Source: Spirochaetaceae bacterium (GTDB lineage: Bacteria > Spirochaetota > Spirochaetia > Treponematales > Breznakiellaceae). From it: a DNA stretch of 5,221 nucleotides. This document shows positions 5,212 through 5,221 of the stretch, in pieces. Under the pieces are notes generated by a model that saw only the letters and a list, made by a program, of their open reading frames with translations, was not told the DNA's origin and did not search any database. Every line of letters begins with the position of its first letter. Within the stretch, counting starts at the first letter, position 1. The stretch is taken from assembly GCA_031267955.1 (NCBI GenBank), contig JAIRYB010000237.1:1-5221 (forward strand), written 5' to 3'. The position numbers and the translations under genes were made by a program.

Positions 5212-5221
5212 TTCATTCCAC

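Noticed and set aside
3250..5221. A parS site near parA-parB
   Set aside because: I looked for TGTTTCACGTGAAACA-like palindromes through the window and saw no CACGTG core; the palindromes present do not resemble it.
47..5221. tRNA or rRNA genes
   Set aside because: No cloverleaf, no GTTCGAATC-like T-arm and no rRNA signature was seen on either strand.

Overview
The window is about 5.2 kb of moderately GC-rich bacterial DNA. It carries a chromosome-partitioning pair (parA-parB), a divergent HAD phosphatase, an exported protein I cannot identify, a lipoprotein with SH3-like domains, and an unusually structured non-coding region near the left end. The relaxed lipobox (LPAGC), the secreted orphan protein, and GC-rich coding sequence with AT-rich promoters full of T5GC/GCA5 inverted repeats remind me of Treponema-type spirochaetes. 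That assignment is an impression and is not proven by any single gene.

Layout, left to right. Positions 1-46 are a pure C run, most likely a sequencing or assembly artefact at a contig end. Just inside it, on the minus strand, is a strong sigma70-type promoter (TTGACA, 17 bp, TATACT), a leader of about 84 nt with alternative hairpins, a GGAGG ribosome site and 13 codons of a gene cut off by the C run. Positions 204-659 hold no convincing gene. Instead there is a dense series of about ten short hairpins, enclosed by a 16/17 inverted repeat (223-239 and 589-605). Next comes the minus-strand lipoprotein gene (660-1664) with a recognisable promoter, then a divergent plus-strand gene for a small exported protein (1891-2349). 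That gene converges on a Cof-type HAD hydrolase gene (minus strand, 2407-3249).

The HAD gene is divergent from parA (3321-4085). parA appears to be transcribed from a perfect extended -10 box placed so close to the ATG that its mRNA should be leaderless or nearly so. parB (4069-5040) overlaps the end of parA by 17 bases and has a near-perfect Shine-Dalgarno inside parA, so the two are co-transcribed and probably translationally coupled. After parB, 181 bases without a gene carry a palindrome and two terminator-like hairpins.

Functionally, ParA (a Soj-type ATPase) and ParB (the parS-binding CTPase switch) act together in segregating the replication origin. I found no parS-like site here. The other genes have no evident link to partitioning. 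I see no evidence for a new multi-gene system. The most unusual items are the hairpin-tiled element at 223-605, the truncated gene with its structured leader beside the C run, and the probably leaderless parA.
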